DNA of 64,000 bases from Liberibacter crescens BT-1 (GCF_000325745.1 NC_019907.1:186001-250000), one strand, 5' to 3'; numbered from the stretch's first letter, positions 32,044 through 42,526 are shown. Numbers and translations are program-made. Notes: a model not told the origin generated them from the letters alone.

Positions 32044-33774
32044 TTGAAAAAAGTATTATATTTTATTTTTTGGCTGCAAAAAAAAGTGGACATTTTAAGT
32101 CAAATAAAAGTTTTAAGAAACTTCATATCGTTAAGTTGGATTCGTATAGCAATATTAGCTGGGCTCATTGTAGCCTCTGCAAGTTTTCTCTTGCTTGGTA
32201 AGGTATTTTTTAACGAGCCGCTATATGAAAGTCTTTATATTAAGCTTGAGAGTTCTGATTTTAATCAAATATCTAGAGCTCTATCTGAGGCTAATATAGG
32301 TTTTCGTCCTGGTAATGATGGGTCAAGTATTATGGTGCCGTCGGATATGATTAATAAAGCGCGTCTTCTTTTAGCTTCTCATGGATTGCCAAGTAATTCT
32401 AGTTCTGGTTATGAGCTTTTTGATAAGGTAAATTCTTTCGGACTTACTTCTTTTATGCAAGAGATAACACGAGTACGTGCTCTAGAGGGGGAAATTGCCC
32501 GTACAATTCAGTCTATTTCTGGAATTACAGCGGCTCGTGTACACATTGTTATGTCTAATACAGGAAATTTCCGATATACACATGCAAAGCCAACAGCTTC
32601 CGTAATGATTAGAGCTTCCAGTTCTGTTATCCATAAATCAGCTTCAGCAATTCGGTATCTTGTTGCTTCTGCTGTTCCTGGTCTTGATGTTAGTGGGGTT
32701 ACTGTTCTCGATTCTACAGGACAGCTTTTATTATCTGGTGATGATACAGATAAAAATAAATTTACGCATTCATTCAATATTATTCAATCTGTTCAACATG
32801 AAATTGGTATTAATATTGATAAAGCTTTGGCTCCTTTCCTTGGGATTGGTAATTTCCGTTCTACAGTAATAGCTGAATTAAATACAGATACTCAGAAAAT
32901 TCAAGAAACAATATATGATCCTGATTCTCGTGTAGAGCGTTCTGTGCATGTTTCTAAAAACATTCAGAAAGTGGAAACGCATCCACAAGATAGTGCAGTT
33001 ACTGTTGAGCAAAATATACCTCATACATCTGAAGATCATGCAGCGGGTACTCATTCTACAGAGCATTCTGACAAAAAAGAAGAGCAAAGTAATTATGAAA
33101 TTAATACAAAGAATATTTCTACAGTACATAGCGGTTATAAATTAGAGAGATTATCTATTGCCGTTGTAATCAATAATAAGAGACTTATAGAAATCTTGGG
33201 GAAAGAAATAGATCGTACTCAGATTGATTCTTATATTGATAATATTCGCCAAGTTGTTTCTTCTGCTTCTGGTCTTAATGTTAATCGAGGTGATGTTGTA
33301 ACAATAACACCAATGGATTTTATAGAAGATCAGCTGTTAAACGAAACGTCCACAGAAATAAAAATTATAGATATTTTGTCTCAGCATTTCACAACTATTA
33401 TTCACTATACAGTTTTTTTGATCATTGTTTTTTTAATTATTTGGTTTGCTATACGTCCGTTGGTGCAAGCTCTTAATAAAAATAATCACCCAGGGTTTTC
33501 AAGTGATACTATTCTTAGTGTACCAACAAAGGTTTCTTCAGATATTTTAGAAGGTGCTGATGCTATAGAGAAAGTTCGTTCTTCAAGGGATGATTTTTCT
33601 GTCAAAGGCAACAATAATCCTAATGATGATATAAAGGGTAATATTAAAGAAGGTCCTGGGTATCGTCTTTCATATATGGTTGATCTTAATGAAGAACGTT
33701 TTGCAAAAATTTTGCGTAAATGGGTTCGATCTGAAACAGATAGTTTGAAATATGATTCCTTGAATCAATCGTAA
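32044..33774 (+). CDS. fliF: Flagellar MS-ring protein FliF
   Basis: Forms the membrane ring on which the flagellar rotor and export gate are built. The 576-residue protein has an N-terminal transmembrane helix (about residues 38-56), the YscJ/FliF ring domains (ESLYIKLESSDFNQISRALSEANIGF; MQEITRVRALEGEIARTIQSI), a disordered loop rich in His, Glu and Ser, a second transmembrane helix near residues 452-472, and the C-terminal FliG-binding tail. TTG at 32044 gives the longest frame; GTG at 32086 (MDILSQIK) is an equally plausible start because neither has a strong ribosome-binding site. It heads the rhizobial-type locus and is followed by visN and visR. Confidence 0.93.
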   Translation: MKKVLYFIFWLQKKVDILSQIKVLRNFISLSWIRIAILAGLIVASASFLLLGKVFFNEPLYESLYIKLESSDFNQISRALSEANIGFRPGNDGSSIMVPSDMINKARLLLASHGLPSNSSSGYELFDKVNSFGLTSFMQEITRVRALEGEIARTIQSISGITAARVHIVMSNTGNFRYTHAKPTASVMIRASSSVIHKSASAIRYLVASAVPGLDVSGVTVLDSTGQLLLSGDDTDKNKFTHSFNIIQSVQHEIGINIDKALAPFLGIGNFRSTVIAELNTDTQKIQETIYDPDSRVERSVHVSKNIQKVETHPQDSAVTVEQNIPHTSEDHAAGTHSTEHSDKKEEQSNYEINTKNISTVHSGYKLERLSIAVVINNKRLIEILGKEIDRTQIDSYIDNIRQVVSSASGLNVNRGDVVTITPMDFIEDQLLNETSTEIKIIDILSQHFTTIIHYTVFLIIVFLIIWFAIRPLVQALNKNNHPGFSSDTILSVPTKVSSDILEGADAIEKVRSSRDDFSVKGNNNPNDDIKGNIKEGPGYRLSYMVDLNEERFAKILRKWVRSETDSLKYDSLNQS

Positions 33775-34025
33775 GTATGAAGTGTATAGAATGAATTTTA
33801 AAAAGTTCTGTTTTTTTTAGAGCATATTATTTTTTATTATGGTCTTTATTTAGTATTTAAATAAATTTGTTGTTAAATTATAAGATAGATGGTATACTAT
33901 AGGTTTTTAAAATAGAAATTAGTGTATTTTTTAATAACATATATAAAAATTTAGTAGTTTATACATATATGCATTGTTCCAAAATTTGTACTAAATATTT
34001 TTTATACCGTCGAGGATGACTTCTA

Positions 34026-34769
34026 ATGGGTTTCGCAGGGCGGCACGTAAATATTGATTTGAATATAAATGCAGTTCATCAGTCAACTGTACCAGCAACT
34101 CTTCCAACACGTAGAGATTTAGTTGCTCGGATGATTTCTCTTGATCACACAGATTGTTGGCAAACATGGATGTATGCTCTTACTGAGTACGTTGGGGCAA
34201 GTTATTTTTTATTAGTTAAATGGCAGCCATTTCAAGAGCAGAAACTTGATTCTGTTGTTAGTTCTGATTGTCCATTTGATTTGGTAAAGTGTATGGCGTT
34301 TGGCGGAATGGGTCAAGGAGATATTGGTTCTTTACAGAGATCAGGTGCATTATTCCGTCCATTTTTTTATACTCTTCCAGAGAATGCAAATCCACCTTCA
34401 TGTATAGATAGACGTTATTGTGCTCTGACATTTGATGTAGAGCGGGTACGTATTGGCCTTATATTATTATTTCCTAAAGGACATATTATTTTACAAGAAC
34501 GATTGTGGGAAGTAGGTTTATTGGCAGCGTATCAAGCTAATATATTCAAGAATTGTGATATACGTTTGGATAAAGATTTTGAACTCACTGGACGTGAGAT
34601 AGATTGTTTGATTTGGATTGCTGAGGGTAAAACTAGTGAAGAGATAGCACTAATACTTGGGATTTCTCGTAATACTGTTAACAATTACATTGCAAGCGTT
34701 ATGAGAAAAACAGCTACAAAGACTCGATCTAATGCTATAGCCTATGCGGTTCGTAATAATATTGTTTGA
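34026..34769 (+). CDS. visN: LuxR-family flagellar regulator VisN
   Basis: One half of the VisN/VisR pair, the top (class I) regulator of motility in rhizobia. The 247-residue protein has an N-terminal ligand-binding-like domain and a C-terminal LuxR helix-turn-helix near residues 183-245 (LTGREIDCLIWIAEGKTSEE, ISRNTVNNYIASVMRK). Position between fliF and visR on the same strand is as in Sinorhizobium. The ATG at 34026 has only a weak upstream purine stretch. About 250 bp separate it from fliF, so it may have its own promoter. Confidence 0.9.
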   Translation: MGFAGRHVNIDLNINAVHQSTVPATLPTRRDLVARMISLDHTDCWQTWMYALTEYVGASYFLLVKWQPFQEQKLDSVVSSDCPFDLVKCMAFGGMGQGDIGSLQRSGALFRPFFYTLPENANPPSCIDRRYCALTFDVERVRIGLILLFPKGHIILQERLWEVGLLAAYQANIFKNCDIRLDKDFELTGREIDCLIWIAEGKTSEEIALILGISRNTVNNYIASVMRKTATKTRSNAIAYAVRNNIV

Positions 34770-34779
34770 AGAGGAGTAT

Positions 34780-35523
34780 ATGACACAACAACAATCTACT
34801 GAATCAAAAGTACCTACTAGTGACACAAGTACAGGAAAAAGATTATCAAGTCAACTAGATGTTTTTTCAAGGTTAACTCTTTTACAAAAGAAGATACGTG
34901 CATCTAACTTTATTCTTTATACGATTCAATATGTTCATAATGTCCCAAGGCGTCAACGTCTTATTCGTGAGCTTGGAAATTATGATTCATCAAAAGAGAA
35001 CATTCCAGATATTTTAGTTGAAGCTTATGGAGATCAACTTCTTCTTCATTTTGACCGTGAGCTTTTGCCTATAACTTGGAGTAAGATAAAGGAAACAAAA
35101 TTTTCTAAATTACCTGAGCATTTTTCTATGAACTTAGAGGGGGGAATTCTGCCTGTTTCTGGCATTGCTTTTCCTGTGCGTTTAGGTTTTTTGTCTGGAA
35201 ATGGATATATTGTATTCACTGCAGATCACATTAAACTGAGTAACGAAGTCATTATTGAGGCACATGGAGAATGTTTCCAGATGATGATAGATTTTCTGGA
35301 ATTTTCTAAACGACGTACTATGTCAAATAGAAATTTAACAGATCGTGAGATTGCTTGCTTACAGTTAGCAGGTGATGGATATATAAGTGAAGAAATTGCC
35401 GATAAATTAGATTTATCTATACATACCGTTAATGTGTATCTTGGTTCAGCGACAGTTAAACTTGATGCTGTTAATCGTGTGCAAGCAATTGCTAAAGCTA
35501 TGAAGCTTGGTTATATATACTAG
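34780..35523 (+). CDS. visR: LuxR-family flagellar regulator VisR
   Basis: Partner of VisN. About 247 residues with a variable N-terminal domain and a C-terminal LuxR helix-turn-helix (LTDREIACLQLAGDGYISEE, LSIHTVNVYLGSATVKL near residues 185-235). I chose ATG at 34780 because GAGGAG ends 3-4 bases upstream; a longer in-frame start at 34744 overlaps visN. The stop of visN is 10 bp before the chosen start, so translation is probably coupled and a heterodimer made in equal amounts. Confidence 0.9.
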   Translation: MTQQQSTESKVPTSDTSTGKRLSSQLDVFSRLTLLQKKIRASNFILYTIQYVHNVPRRQRLIRELGNYDSSKENIPDILVEAYGDQLLLHFDRELLPITWSKIKETKFSKLPEHFSMNLEGGILPVSGIAFPVRLGFLSGNGYIVFTADHIKLSNEVIIEAHGECFQMMIDFLEFSKRRTMSNRNLTDREIACLQLAGDGYISEEIADKLDLSIHTVNVYLGSATVKLDAVNRVQAIAKAMKLGYIY

Positions 35524-35593
35524 GAGGTGTACAGGTTTTATCAAGTAAAGATGCCGTGTATTCATCTGATAATAATTTTTATTATCAGATAGT

Positions 35594-36661
35594 TTAATTT
35601 AATTTTTTAGAGTAAATCTTATGAATCAATTGTGCGACAGCCTTATAAAAGACTGGTGGAATTGCTTTGTTAATGGGCACTTGTTTAAATAAAGATCGTG
35701 CTAAAATAGGGTCTTCAAATATAGGTATGTTATTTTGTTCGGCAACTTCTCTAATTTTCAGAGCTATTAGATTTTTACCTTTAGCAAGCATCACGGGTGC
35801 ATCGTTTTCTTCGCGTTTATAACGCAGTGCTAAAGAGTAGTGAGTTGGGTTAGTAATAACAAGTGTTGCGCTTGATACCGCTTTTATCATTCTGTTTTTT
35901 GCTCTATTAAACGCAATAGATCGTTGGCGACTTTTAACTAAAGGGTTCCCTTGATGTAGTTTTGTTTCTTCTTTGATTTCTTCTTTACTCATTTTTAATT
36001 GAGAATACCAATTATAGTATGTCCAATATAAATCAAGAGCAGTTAGACAAGCCATAAATAGTAATATTACAATTAAAATCTCTTGTATTATTATATACAC
36101 TTCTTTCAAAATCCAAAAAGGATCCGAGGACATAAAACCCGGTATCTGAGAAAAGTTGTCTTTTAATGATAGTGTAATAAAGATACTAATAACAATTATT
36201 TTTAAGAATATTTTTGTAAAATCAATGAGATTATTAATACTGTAGATCCGTTTCCAACCTTTATAGATTGATAGTTTATTAAGACTAGGTTTTAACTTGT
36301 CAAAATTTACAGAAGGACACTTTTGAATTAAGTAAGCACTAATATTGAATATCATTAGTAACAGAAAACAAGGAATAACTAGTTTTGAAGAATTCAGAGT
36401 AAGTTTCATGAGAATAGCTAATACATCTGCGTTATTGTTTAATTCCCATTGCTCTGATTTTTCAAAAAAACTACGTAAATCTACTGCAAGATTAATGATG
36501 CTTGAAGGAATAAAAAATGATAAATATATCAGGAAACCTAATACTGAAGTAAAGAGTGCTAACTCACGTGAGATAGGCACATTTCCTTTATCAATAGCAT
36601 CCTGAACTTTTGTTGTAGAAGGAGCTTCTGTTTTATTATCTTTATTATTGTCCTCAGACAC
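35594..36661 (-). CDS. flhB: Flagellar export switch protein FlhB
   Basis: Inner-membrane component of the flagellar type III export gate that switches substrate class by self-cleavage. The 355-residue protein has four membrane spans and a cytoplasmic domain with the intact cleavage motif NPTH (VITNPTHYSLALRY, near residue 268). GTG at 36661 is the start, with AAGGAA upstream. It leads a minus-strand unit flhB-fliG-fliN-fliM-motA, the order found in Sinorhizobium and Agrobacterium, and converges with visR. Confidence 0.95.
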   Translation of the reverse strand: MSEDNNKDNKTEAPSTTKVQDAIDKGNVPISRELALFTSVLGFLIYLSFFIPSSIINLAVDLRSFFEKSEQWELNNNADVLAILMKLTLNSSKLVIPCFLLLMIFNISAYLIQKCPSVNFDKLKPSLNKLSIYKGWKRIYSINNLIDFTKIFLKIIVISIFITLSLKDNFSQIPGFMSSDPFWILKEVYIIIQEILIVILLFMACLTALDLYWTYYNWYSQLKMSKEEIKEETKLHQGNPLVKSRQRSIAFNRAKNRMIKAVSSATLVITNPTHYSLALRYKREENDAPVMLAKGKNLIALKIREVAEQNNIPIFEDPILARSLFKQVPINKAIPPVFYKAVAQLIHKIYSKKLN

Positions 36662-36716
36662 TAGGATTTCCTTTTAAAAATCTGTAAAGATAATTTTCTA
36701 GAATTAAGTTTTTATT

Positions 36717-37730
36717 TTATTGTTTTTTCATTTCAAATTTTCCTTCTTTTTCAAGGCGTATTGCTTCCTGTAAAATGATACGTTGTGCAATAGATATTGC
36801 TTGTGGATTAACATATTGCGTATTGATGGAGATCTCAGATTCAATAATACGGCGTTGACGTATACTTGTAGAGTTAAGTATATATTCTCGGAGCTCCGTT
36901 GAAGTGCTGTAAAGAGCTGTTATTAGAGTTTCAATTGGAATGTTATTGAGTAAAGTTGATAAACTAGGTGAAGGTATCGTAATGAGATCTTCAAAAAGAA
37001 AAACTTTAGGGCGAACTTTATCAAATGCTTCTTTACTAAGAGTTTCTAATGATTTCAGTAAAGTGTCAACCTGTGATTTTTCAAGTTCATTAATAATATT
37101 AGCAATTTTTTCAGATCCACTAGTGCCAGAATTAGCCTCAACTTCTAAAAGTATTTTTGAAATACGATTTTCAATAATTTTTACTGCATAAGGACTGACT
37201 TCTCTAAGATTAACAGTACGTTTCATGATATCAGCATGTTTTGTATCTGGAAATTGTAGGAAAACCTTAGCTCCGAGATCACTCGGAAGCATAGAAAGTA
37301 TATAGGCAGCAGTTTGAGGATGCTCATTAAGTAGGAATTTTCCTATTAAAACAGGATTAACTGTTTTAAGACGATACCATACTGAGACTTCAGAAGTTTC
37401 AACAGATTCTTGTTGTCTCAGTAGATTATCTACCTCATTTTTGCTTAAACCCTCTTTTAGTATACTTTCTATAGTTTTAGCATTTTCTGTCAGACCAATT
37501 CCTTCTATAAACAGGTTTTCAAATTCATTCACAATGTGCATGAGTTCGTCGGGTGGAATTTCAGGCAGAGATTGAGCTGAATTAATGATTGCCTGTAATT
37601 CATCCTTGCTAAAATGTTTTAATAGCTGCACAGACGTTTCCTTGGACATTGTTAAAAGAATGGCTGTTGCTTTATCTATTTGATTTAAAGGTCTTTGTGA
37701 GTTTTCTTTGTAGAAATCACTAAAGGCCAT
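36717..37730 (-). CDS. fliG: Flagellar motor switch protein FliG
   Basis: Rotor protein that meets the stator (MotA) and binds FliF and FliM. The 337 residues show the FliG N-, middle and C-terminal domains: KATAILLTMSKETSVQLLKHF, the middle EHPQTAAYILSMLP (the EHPQ FliM-binding motif), and the torque-generating helix region near residues 275-300. Start ATG at 37730. It is read between flhB and fliN. Confidence 0.94.
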   Translation of the reverse strand: MAFSDFYKENSQRPLNQIDKATAILLTMSKETSVQLLKHFSKDELQAIINSAQSLPEIPPDELMHIVNEFENLFIEGIGLTENAKTIESILKEGLSKNEVDNLLRQQESVETSEVSVWYRLKTVNPVLIGKFLLNEHPQTAAYILSMLPSDLGAKVFLQFPDTKHADIMKRTVNLREVSPYAVKIIENRISKILLEVEANSGTSGSEKIANIINELEKSQVDTLLKSLETLSKEAFDKVRPKVFLFEDLITIPSPSLSTLLNNIPIETLITALYSTSTELREYILNSTSIRQRRIIESEISINTQYVNPQAISIAQRIILQEAIRLEKEGKFEMKKQ

Positions 37731-37834
37731 CGTGGCTTCCTTTTCTTGATTATAGCGCTATAAAAGAAAAAATTCTTATAAAGCGCTCTACCTATAAATA
37801 TTAAATGTCTTAGTAAAGAGAGGTATAGGTTTTT

Positions 37835-38320
37835 TTAATTACTGTTTAAAATTTCTATTAATTTTATTCCAAAATGTGCGTCATTATTTTCTAAAATTGT
37901 AATTTCTCCTTTTGCAATTTTTCGATCATTGACAGCAATATCAACTGGTTCATCAATACGTTTATCAAGAGTTATAATAGCTCCTTCAGACAAATTCATG
38001 AGGCTAGAAATTTGCATGCGACATGAACCAAGTATAATTTGCATGTTTATAGGAATATCCATTATCATTTCAAGATTGGAGTTAGATAAGCTATTGAGAG
38101 GTAGAGGTGTTTCTGGCACAGGAGAGCTATCTTTATTAAAATCTTTGTTGTTTTGAGCATTAAATTCTTTAAGTTTATGTTCTGCGCTTAATTCAAGAGA
38201 AGGCATATTTGTATCTATTTTTTCTTGTTGTTCTAAAGGAGTACGCATATCATTCAAATCTTTTTCGGAATTTGTTGGATTTTCATCTAAAGAATTATGG
38301 GGAGTTTTGTTAATAACCAT
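37835..38320 (-). CDS. fliN: Flagellar motor switch protein FliN
   Basis: C-ring component that binds FliM and helps the export apparatus. The 161-residue protein has an acidic disordered N-terminus of about 80 residues and a C-terminal SpoA/FliN domain (MDIPINMQIILGSCRMQISSLMNLSEGAIITLDKR, VNDRKIAKGEI). The long N-terminal extension is normal for rhizobial FliN. Lies between fliG and fliM in one unit. Confidence 0.92.
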   Translation of the reverse strand: MVINKTPHNSLDENPTNSEKDLNDMRTPLEQQEKIDTNMPSLELSAEHKLKEFNAQNNKDFNKDSSPVPETPLPLNSLSNSNLEMIMDIPINMQIILGSCRMQISSLMNLSEGAIITLDKRIDEPVDIAVNDRKIAKGEITILENNDAHFGIKLIEILNSN

Positions 38321-38386
38321 AAGTTTAACTTTCTATTTAAAACTTTTCAGAGAACTATTAGAGAGATTTTATAGCAAAAGCTGTCT

Positions 38387-39319
38387 TTATGTTTTTTCAT
38401 CAAGGCTAATTTTATTTTTTATGCGAACTGTATAATTGTCTCCTGTGCGTCCAAGTTCACAACTGTATATTTCTTTTCCATTTGCATTTATAATTACACT
38501 GACATCATCTTTATCCATAAAAGGAATGACGTCACCTACGGATAAGTGTAAAATATTTCTAGGTGTAATTGTCTGTAGTTCTATTCGTGCTTCTATATAC
38601 ACATCAAGTTGATTGACTTGTTTTATAAATTGATTGCTCAATTTTGTTTTATGATTTATTTTTTGTTGATTTGAATTAAATGATGTTAAGGAAATTTTTA
38701 GCAATTTTTCTTGTGGAATAATTAATATGAAGGGTGTCCGTATTCCATCTAATATTATCTCCATATTAATTGCTGCTGAAAATTCGTTATGTTCCTGATT
38801 TTCTTTCTGGATAAGATCCTTAAAAGTAGCAGAGCCTTCGAAGTGATACTTGAGATCTGTTAATTGACTGGTGCATAAACTTAGAACACTAGACATTTTA
38901 TTTAATATTAGTTTTGCTAAATCTGTTTCAATAATTGAAAGAGGGCGATTTGGTAGAGTTTCAATAGTGCTTTGTTCTGCACTTAAGAGCTTTTCGAGTA
39001 ACGCTATGATGAAATGATTACCACAGGCAATCATTAAATAAGAAAAGCAATTAGGTTGGGATACAGTGCATAGAGAAAAATTTCCTTCGAGAAAAGAAAT
39101 AAGTTCGTGAAACTTTCCAGACTTATAGCCAATGTAGGCTAATTCGATATGTATATCGGTTTCTTTTTTTAAAACTTTAGGTAAATAATGCTTATACAGT
39201 TGTCCAAATTCTAAAGATTTTTTTTCAATAATTTTCTTGTCCCCAATCTTTCCAGTAAGACGAGCCAACAAGATCGGAGAAACAGATATAACATCATTGC
39301 AAGAATTTTTTCTATGCAT
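38387..39319 (-). CDS. fliM: Flagellar motor switch protein FliM
   Basis: C-ring protein that receives the chemotaxis signal (CheY-P) and sets motor rotation. The 310-residue sequence is a diverged rhizobial type: a CheC-like middle domain and a C-terminal SpoA domain (LDVYIEARIELQTITPRNILHLSVGDVIPFM). The N-terminal EIDALL-like CheY-binding segment is not obvious. It is identified by its place between motA (5 bp away) and fliN, and by the SpoA domain. Confidence 0.85.
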   Translation of the reverse strand: MHRKNSCNDVISVSPILLARLTGKIGDKKIIEKKSLEFGQLYKHYLPKVLKKETDIHIELAYIGYKSGKFHELISFLEGNFSLCTVSQPNCFSYLMIACGNHFIIALLEKLLSAEQSTIETLPNRPLSIIETDLAKLILNKMSSVLSLCTSQLTDLKYHFEGSATFKDLIQKENQEHNEFSAAINMEIILDGIRTPFILIIPQEKLLKISLTSFNSNQQKINHKTKLSNQFIKQVNQLDVYIEARIELQTITPRNILHLSVGDVIPFMDKDDVSVIINANGKEIYSCELGRTGDNYTVRIKNKISLDEKT

Positions 39320-39324
39320 GGCTG

Positions 39325-40197
39325 CTACGATACTTTCTTGTTTTCATTAAAATTCAGCATTTCCATTTCAACGGCATCAATAGAAGGACGTTCATCTAAT
39401 GCAATTGTCTTGCGCCCATATTCAATTGCTAGCTGTGGCATTGAACCATTCATATAAGCAATTAATGTCTGTTTAATAATGAAATAAAGTCGATACTGTT
39501 TAGAGCGTACAATTTTTATTTGGGATACGAGAGGGTTACATATCGAATAAGATAGAACAATACCAAGCATTGTTCCCGTTAAAGATGCTCCAATTAATCC
39601 TCCTAAAATTTGTGGGGATTGGTTGATGTTTGCCATAGCTTTCACAATTCCAAGAACGGCACCAACGATACCTATAGCGGGAAATGATTCTCCCATGGCC
39701 AAGATAGCATAGTATGGCTTCAACTTTTCATGGATGATAGTATTGATTTCTTCGTCCATTAAGGCCTCAATTTCATAACTACGGGCATTCCCGATCATGA
39801 TTATCCGTACATAATCACATATGAAAGTCATCAATTCTTTGTTATTAATTACTGTAGGTGTGGATTTAAAAACAGGCGATTCATTTGGATGATCTATATT
39901 AAATTCAACTTCATGGAGAGGCTTTGATCGCAAATCATTCATTAAAGAGTAAAGGACTCTTAACAGATCAAGATAGTGTCTTTCTTTAGGAACACTATGC
40001 GTAAAAATTTCTAGTAAGGCTTTTCCGGAATCTTTTATAACTTTCATTGGATTTGCCATGATGAAACCACCAATTCCTGCGCCTCCAATAATCAAAAATT
40101 CAAATGGTTGTATGAGTACGGCTATATTCCCCCCCATCGCCATAAATCCACCAAGGATACACCCAATCGTTACAAATAATCCTATGATGATATTCAT
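39325..40197 (-). CDS. motA: Flagellar stator protein MotA
   Basis: Proton-channel stator subunit that works with MotB (not in the window). The 290-residue protein has four membrane spans: two at the N-terminus (residues 4-22 and 31-48) and two around residues 170-225 ([23 protein letters not shown]). The cytoplasmic loop carries charged residues that face FliG. It is the last gene of the minus-strand unit in the sense of distance from flhB, and is read divergently from flgF. Confidence 0.94.
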   Translation of the reverse strand: MNIIIGLFVTIGCILGGFMAMGGNIAVLIQPFEFLIIGGAGIGGFIMANPMKVIKDSGKALLEIFTHSVPKERHYLDLLRVLYSLMNDLRSKPLHEVEFNIDHPNESPVFKSTPTVINNKELMTFICDYVRIIMIGNARSYEIEALMDEEINTIIHEKLKPYYAILAMGESFPAIGIVGAVLGIVKAMANINQSPQILGGLIGASLTGTMLGIVLSYSICNPLVSQIKIVRSKQYRLYFIIKQTLIAYMNGSMPQLAIEYGRKTIALDERPSIDAVEMEMLNFNENKKVS

Positions 40198-40359
40198 TTA
40201 CAATCCATAAAACTCGAAACATTTCTTCGACATTGAAAAGCTTACAATTTAAGGCTTGTGTGAACCTATCAAAAAAAATCTTGAATTTTAGGGATTAAAA
40301 GTTTTGCGCAAGTTTTAATATATTACATTATAATTTTTATATAGCGTTGGGAGAAAATA

Positions 40360-41088
40360 ATGCAAGCAGCTCTTAATGTTTCGCTTTCTGCGCAGATAGC
40401 GTTAGAGCGTCGATTGACTACAATTGCAGATAACGTAGCGAATATGAGTACAGCAGGCTTTCATACTACTCAGGTAAAATTCATGGAAGTTCTTCAAGAC
40501 ATGAAAAATAATGTGGGCACCAAGATTTCTTTTGTGTCTCAAGGGAGTGAGTATCTTTCTACCCATACAGGGGATATTATAAAAACTGGGAATCCATTAG
40601 ATTTTGCCTTGAAAGGTAATGTCTGGTTTGCGCTCCAAAGTCCACAGGGTATGATTTTAACGCGTGACGGGCGTTTCAAGATTGAAAAAAATGGAGAGCT
40701 CGTTTCATTGGCAGGGTATCCAGTTCTTGATATCACGAATATGCCTATTCATCTTCATCAAAAAGATAAAAACTTTGAAGTTTATTCTGATGGAACACTT
40801 TATCAAAGTGGAAAAAACGTTGGAGTACTTGGATTTTATTCTGCTGATTTATCAGGAGGGTTTATCCGTCATAACAACAGTGGTTTTGTTCCTAAAGAAG
40901 AACCATTGCAGGTTTTAGAACGCTCATATATTTCAGTGAAGCAAGGATACATAGAACAGTCAAACACTAATTCTATTCATGAGATAAGTAAACTTATTCG
41001 CATACAAAATGAATTTGAAAACATAAGTTCAGTAATTAACAATAGTGAAAGCTCATTATTAGAAGCCATCAAGATTTTTTCCAGCTGA
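40360..41088 (+). CDS. flgF: Flagellar proximal-rod protein FlgF
   Basis: Structural rod protein, exported by the flagellar type III system. The 242 residues show the flagellar basal-body-rod N-terminus (AQIALERRLTTIADNVANMSTAGF), a middle domain with GDIIKTGNPLDFALKG and LTRDGRFKIEKNGELVSLAGYPVL, and the C-terminal helix (QGYIEQSNTNSIHEISKLIRIQNEFE). fliI follows 45 bp later. Confidence 0.94.
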   Translation: MQAALNVSLSAQIALERRLTTIADNVANMSTAGFHTTQVKFMEVLQDMKNNVGTKISFVSQGSEYLSTHTGDIIKTGNPLDFALKGNVWFALQSPQGMILTRDGRFKIEKNGELVSLAGYPVLDITNMPIHLHQKDKNFEVYSDGTLYQSGKNVGVLGFYSADLSGGFIRHNNSGFVPKEEPLQVLERSYISVKQGYIEQSNTNSIHEISKLIRIQNEFENISSVINNSESSLLEAIKIFSS

Positions 41089-41133
41089 TAGATAAAAAGA
41101 AAAATTGTTAAGGAAGATAGGTGAGGTGTTGTA

Positions 41134-42459
41134 GTGCCGAAAGGGAAATTGAATCAATTAGCACGCTTAACTGAAGAATATGCTCAAAAAGTTCTTATTC
41201 ATGGGGGATATGTTCGGAGTATTTTATCTGGGTATTATACAGTATCAGGTTTATCAAAACATGTATGTCTAGGCGATTTTGTAGTTCATAAAGGACGTGA
41301 ATTTAACAATTTAGGTCAGGTAATGCGTGTTGAGTTGGATTTTATTTGCGTATGTCCTCTGGAGGTTAGTAAACCAATAAGTCTGGGTGATTTAGTATTA
41401 TTTCAGGGACCTTTTAAGATTGCTCCAACCAGTTCCTGGTGTGGTCGTGTTATCAATGCATTAGGTGAAGCTATTGATGGTAGACCTGCTTTGGAAAAAG
41501 GAAGGTCAATTATGTCAATTTCTTCCAATGCTCCACTTTCAATGAATCGACAGCGAGTAGAGAGAGGATTTAAAACAGGAATACGTGTTATCGATATTTT
41601 TACTCCTTTTTGTCATGGACAACGCCTTGGTGTTTTTTCTGGCTCGGGAGTTGGAAAGTCGACTTTGTTATCAATGCTCGTGCATGTCAATACTTTTGAT
41701 AAGATTGTTATTGCTCTTGTAGGTGAACGTGGTCGTGAGGTTCGTGAATTTATAGAAGATGTTCTTGGGAATGATCTGGAAAACTTTGTAATAGTCGTTG
41801 CAACTGGTGATGAGAGTCCTATTCTTCGTAGAATGGCTCCACTTACTTCAGTCACGATTGCTGAATATTTTTGTTCTCAAGGAGATAATGTATTATTAAT
41901 TATAGACAGTATTACAAGATTTTCTCATGCTATCCGTGAGCTTGCAATGAGTTCTGGTGAATTACCTGTAGCTCGAGGATACCCCCCTTCAGTATTTACT
42001 GAATTATCCCGTCTTTTAGAGAGAACTGGACCTGGAATAGAGGGTAAAGGGAATATTACAGCAATCGTTTCCATTTTAGTTGATGGAGATAATCACAATG
42101 ACCCAATTTCTGATAGTGTACGTGGTATTCTTGATGGTCATATTGTTTTAAAGCGTTCTCTAGCAGAAGAGGGGCGTTATCCTCCTGTAGATCCACTCGC
42201 TTCTATTTCCCGATTAGCACATAAGGTGTGGAATTTAGAGGAATCACAACTTGTTTCTCGTCTAAAGTTACTTATTTCTCGATTTGAGGAGACACGGGAT
42301 TTTCGCCTTGTAGGGGGATATCGCTCTGGAGTTGATTTGGATCTTGATATAGCAGTTCAACAGGTACCTGTTATCTATGAATTTTTAAAACAATTGCCTA
42401 ATCAAGATCTTTCTTCTGATGCTTTTTCTGATATGGCTATGATATTGAAAGCACAATAA
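41134..42459 (+). CDS. fliI: Flagellum-specific ATPase FliI
   Basis: Hexameric F1-like ATPase of the flagellar export apparatus. The 441-residue protein has a P-loop in VFSGSGVGKSTLL near residue 170, the ALVGERGREVREFIEDVL motif, Walker B in LLIIDSITRF, and the SYPPSVFTE-like segment (GYPPSVFTELSRLLERTG). The start is GTG at 41134. In relatives flgB follows almost directly; here nearly 7.8 kb of other DNA intervenes. Confidence 0.95.
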   Translation: MPKGKLNQLARLTEEYAQKVLIHGGYVRSILSGYYTVSGLSKHVCLGDFVVHKGREFNNLGQVMRVELDFICVCPLEVSKPISLGDLVLFQGPFKIAPTSSWCGRVINALGEAIDGRPALEKGRSIMSISSNAPLSMNRQRVERGFKTGIRVIDIFTPFCHGQRLGVFSGSGVGKSTLLSMLVHVNTFDKIVIALVGERGREVREFIEDVLGNDLENFVIVVATGDESPILRRMAPLTSVTIAEYFCSQGDNVLLIIDSITRFSHAIRELAMSSGELPVARGYPPSVFTELSRLLERTGPGIEGKGNITAIVSILVDGDNHNDPISDSVRGILDGHIVLKRSLAEEGRYPPVDPLASISRLAHKVWNLEESQLVSRLKLLISRFEETRDFRLVGGYRSGVDLDLDIAVQQVPVIYEFLKQLPNQDLSSDAFSDMAMILKAQ

Positions 42460-42526
42460 CTTCTAACTTGAAGAGGATAGTTGAGAGTTTTCATTAGTGA
42501 AAAATCTTGAATGTTATTATGTTTTA

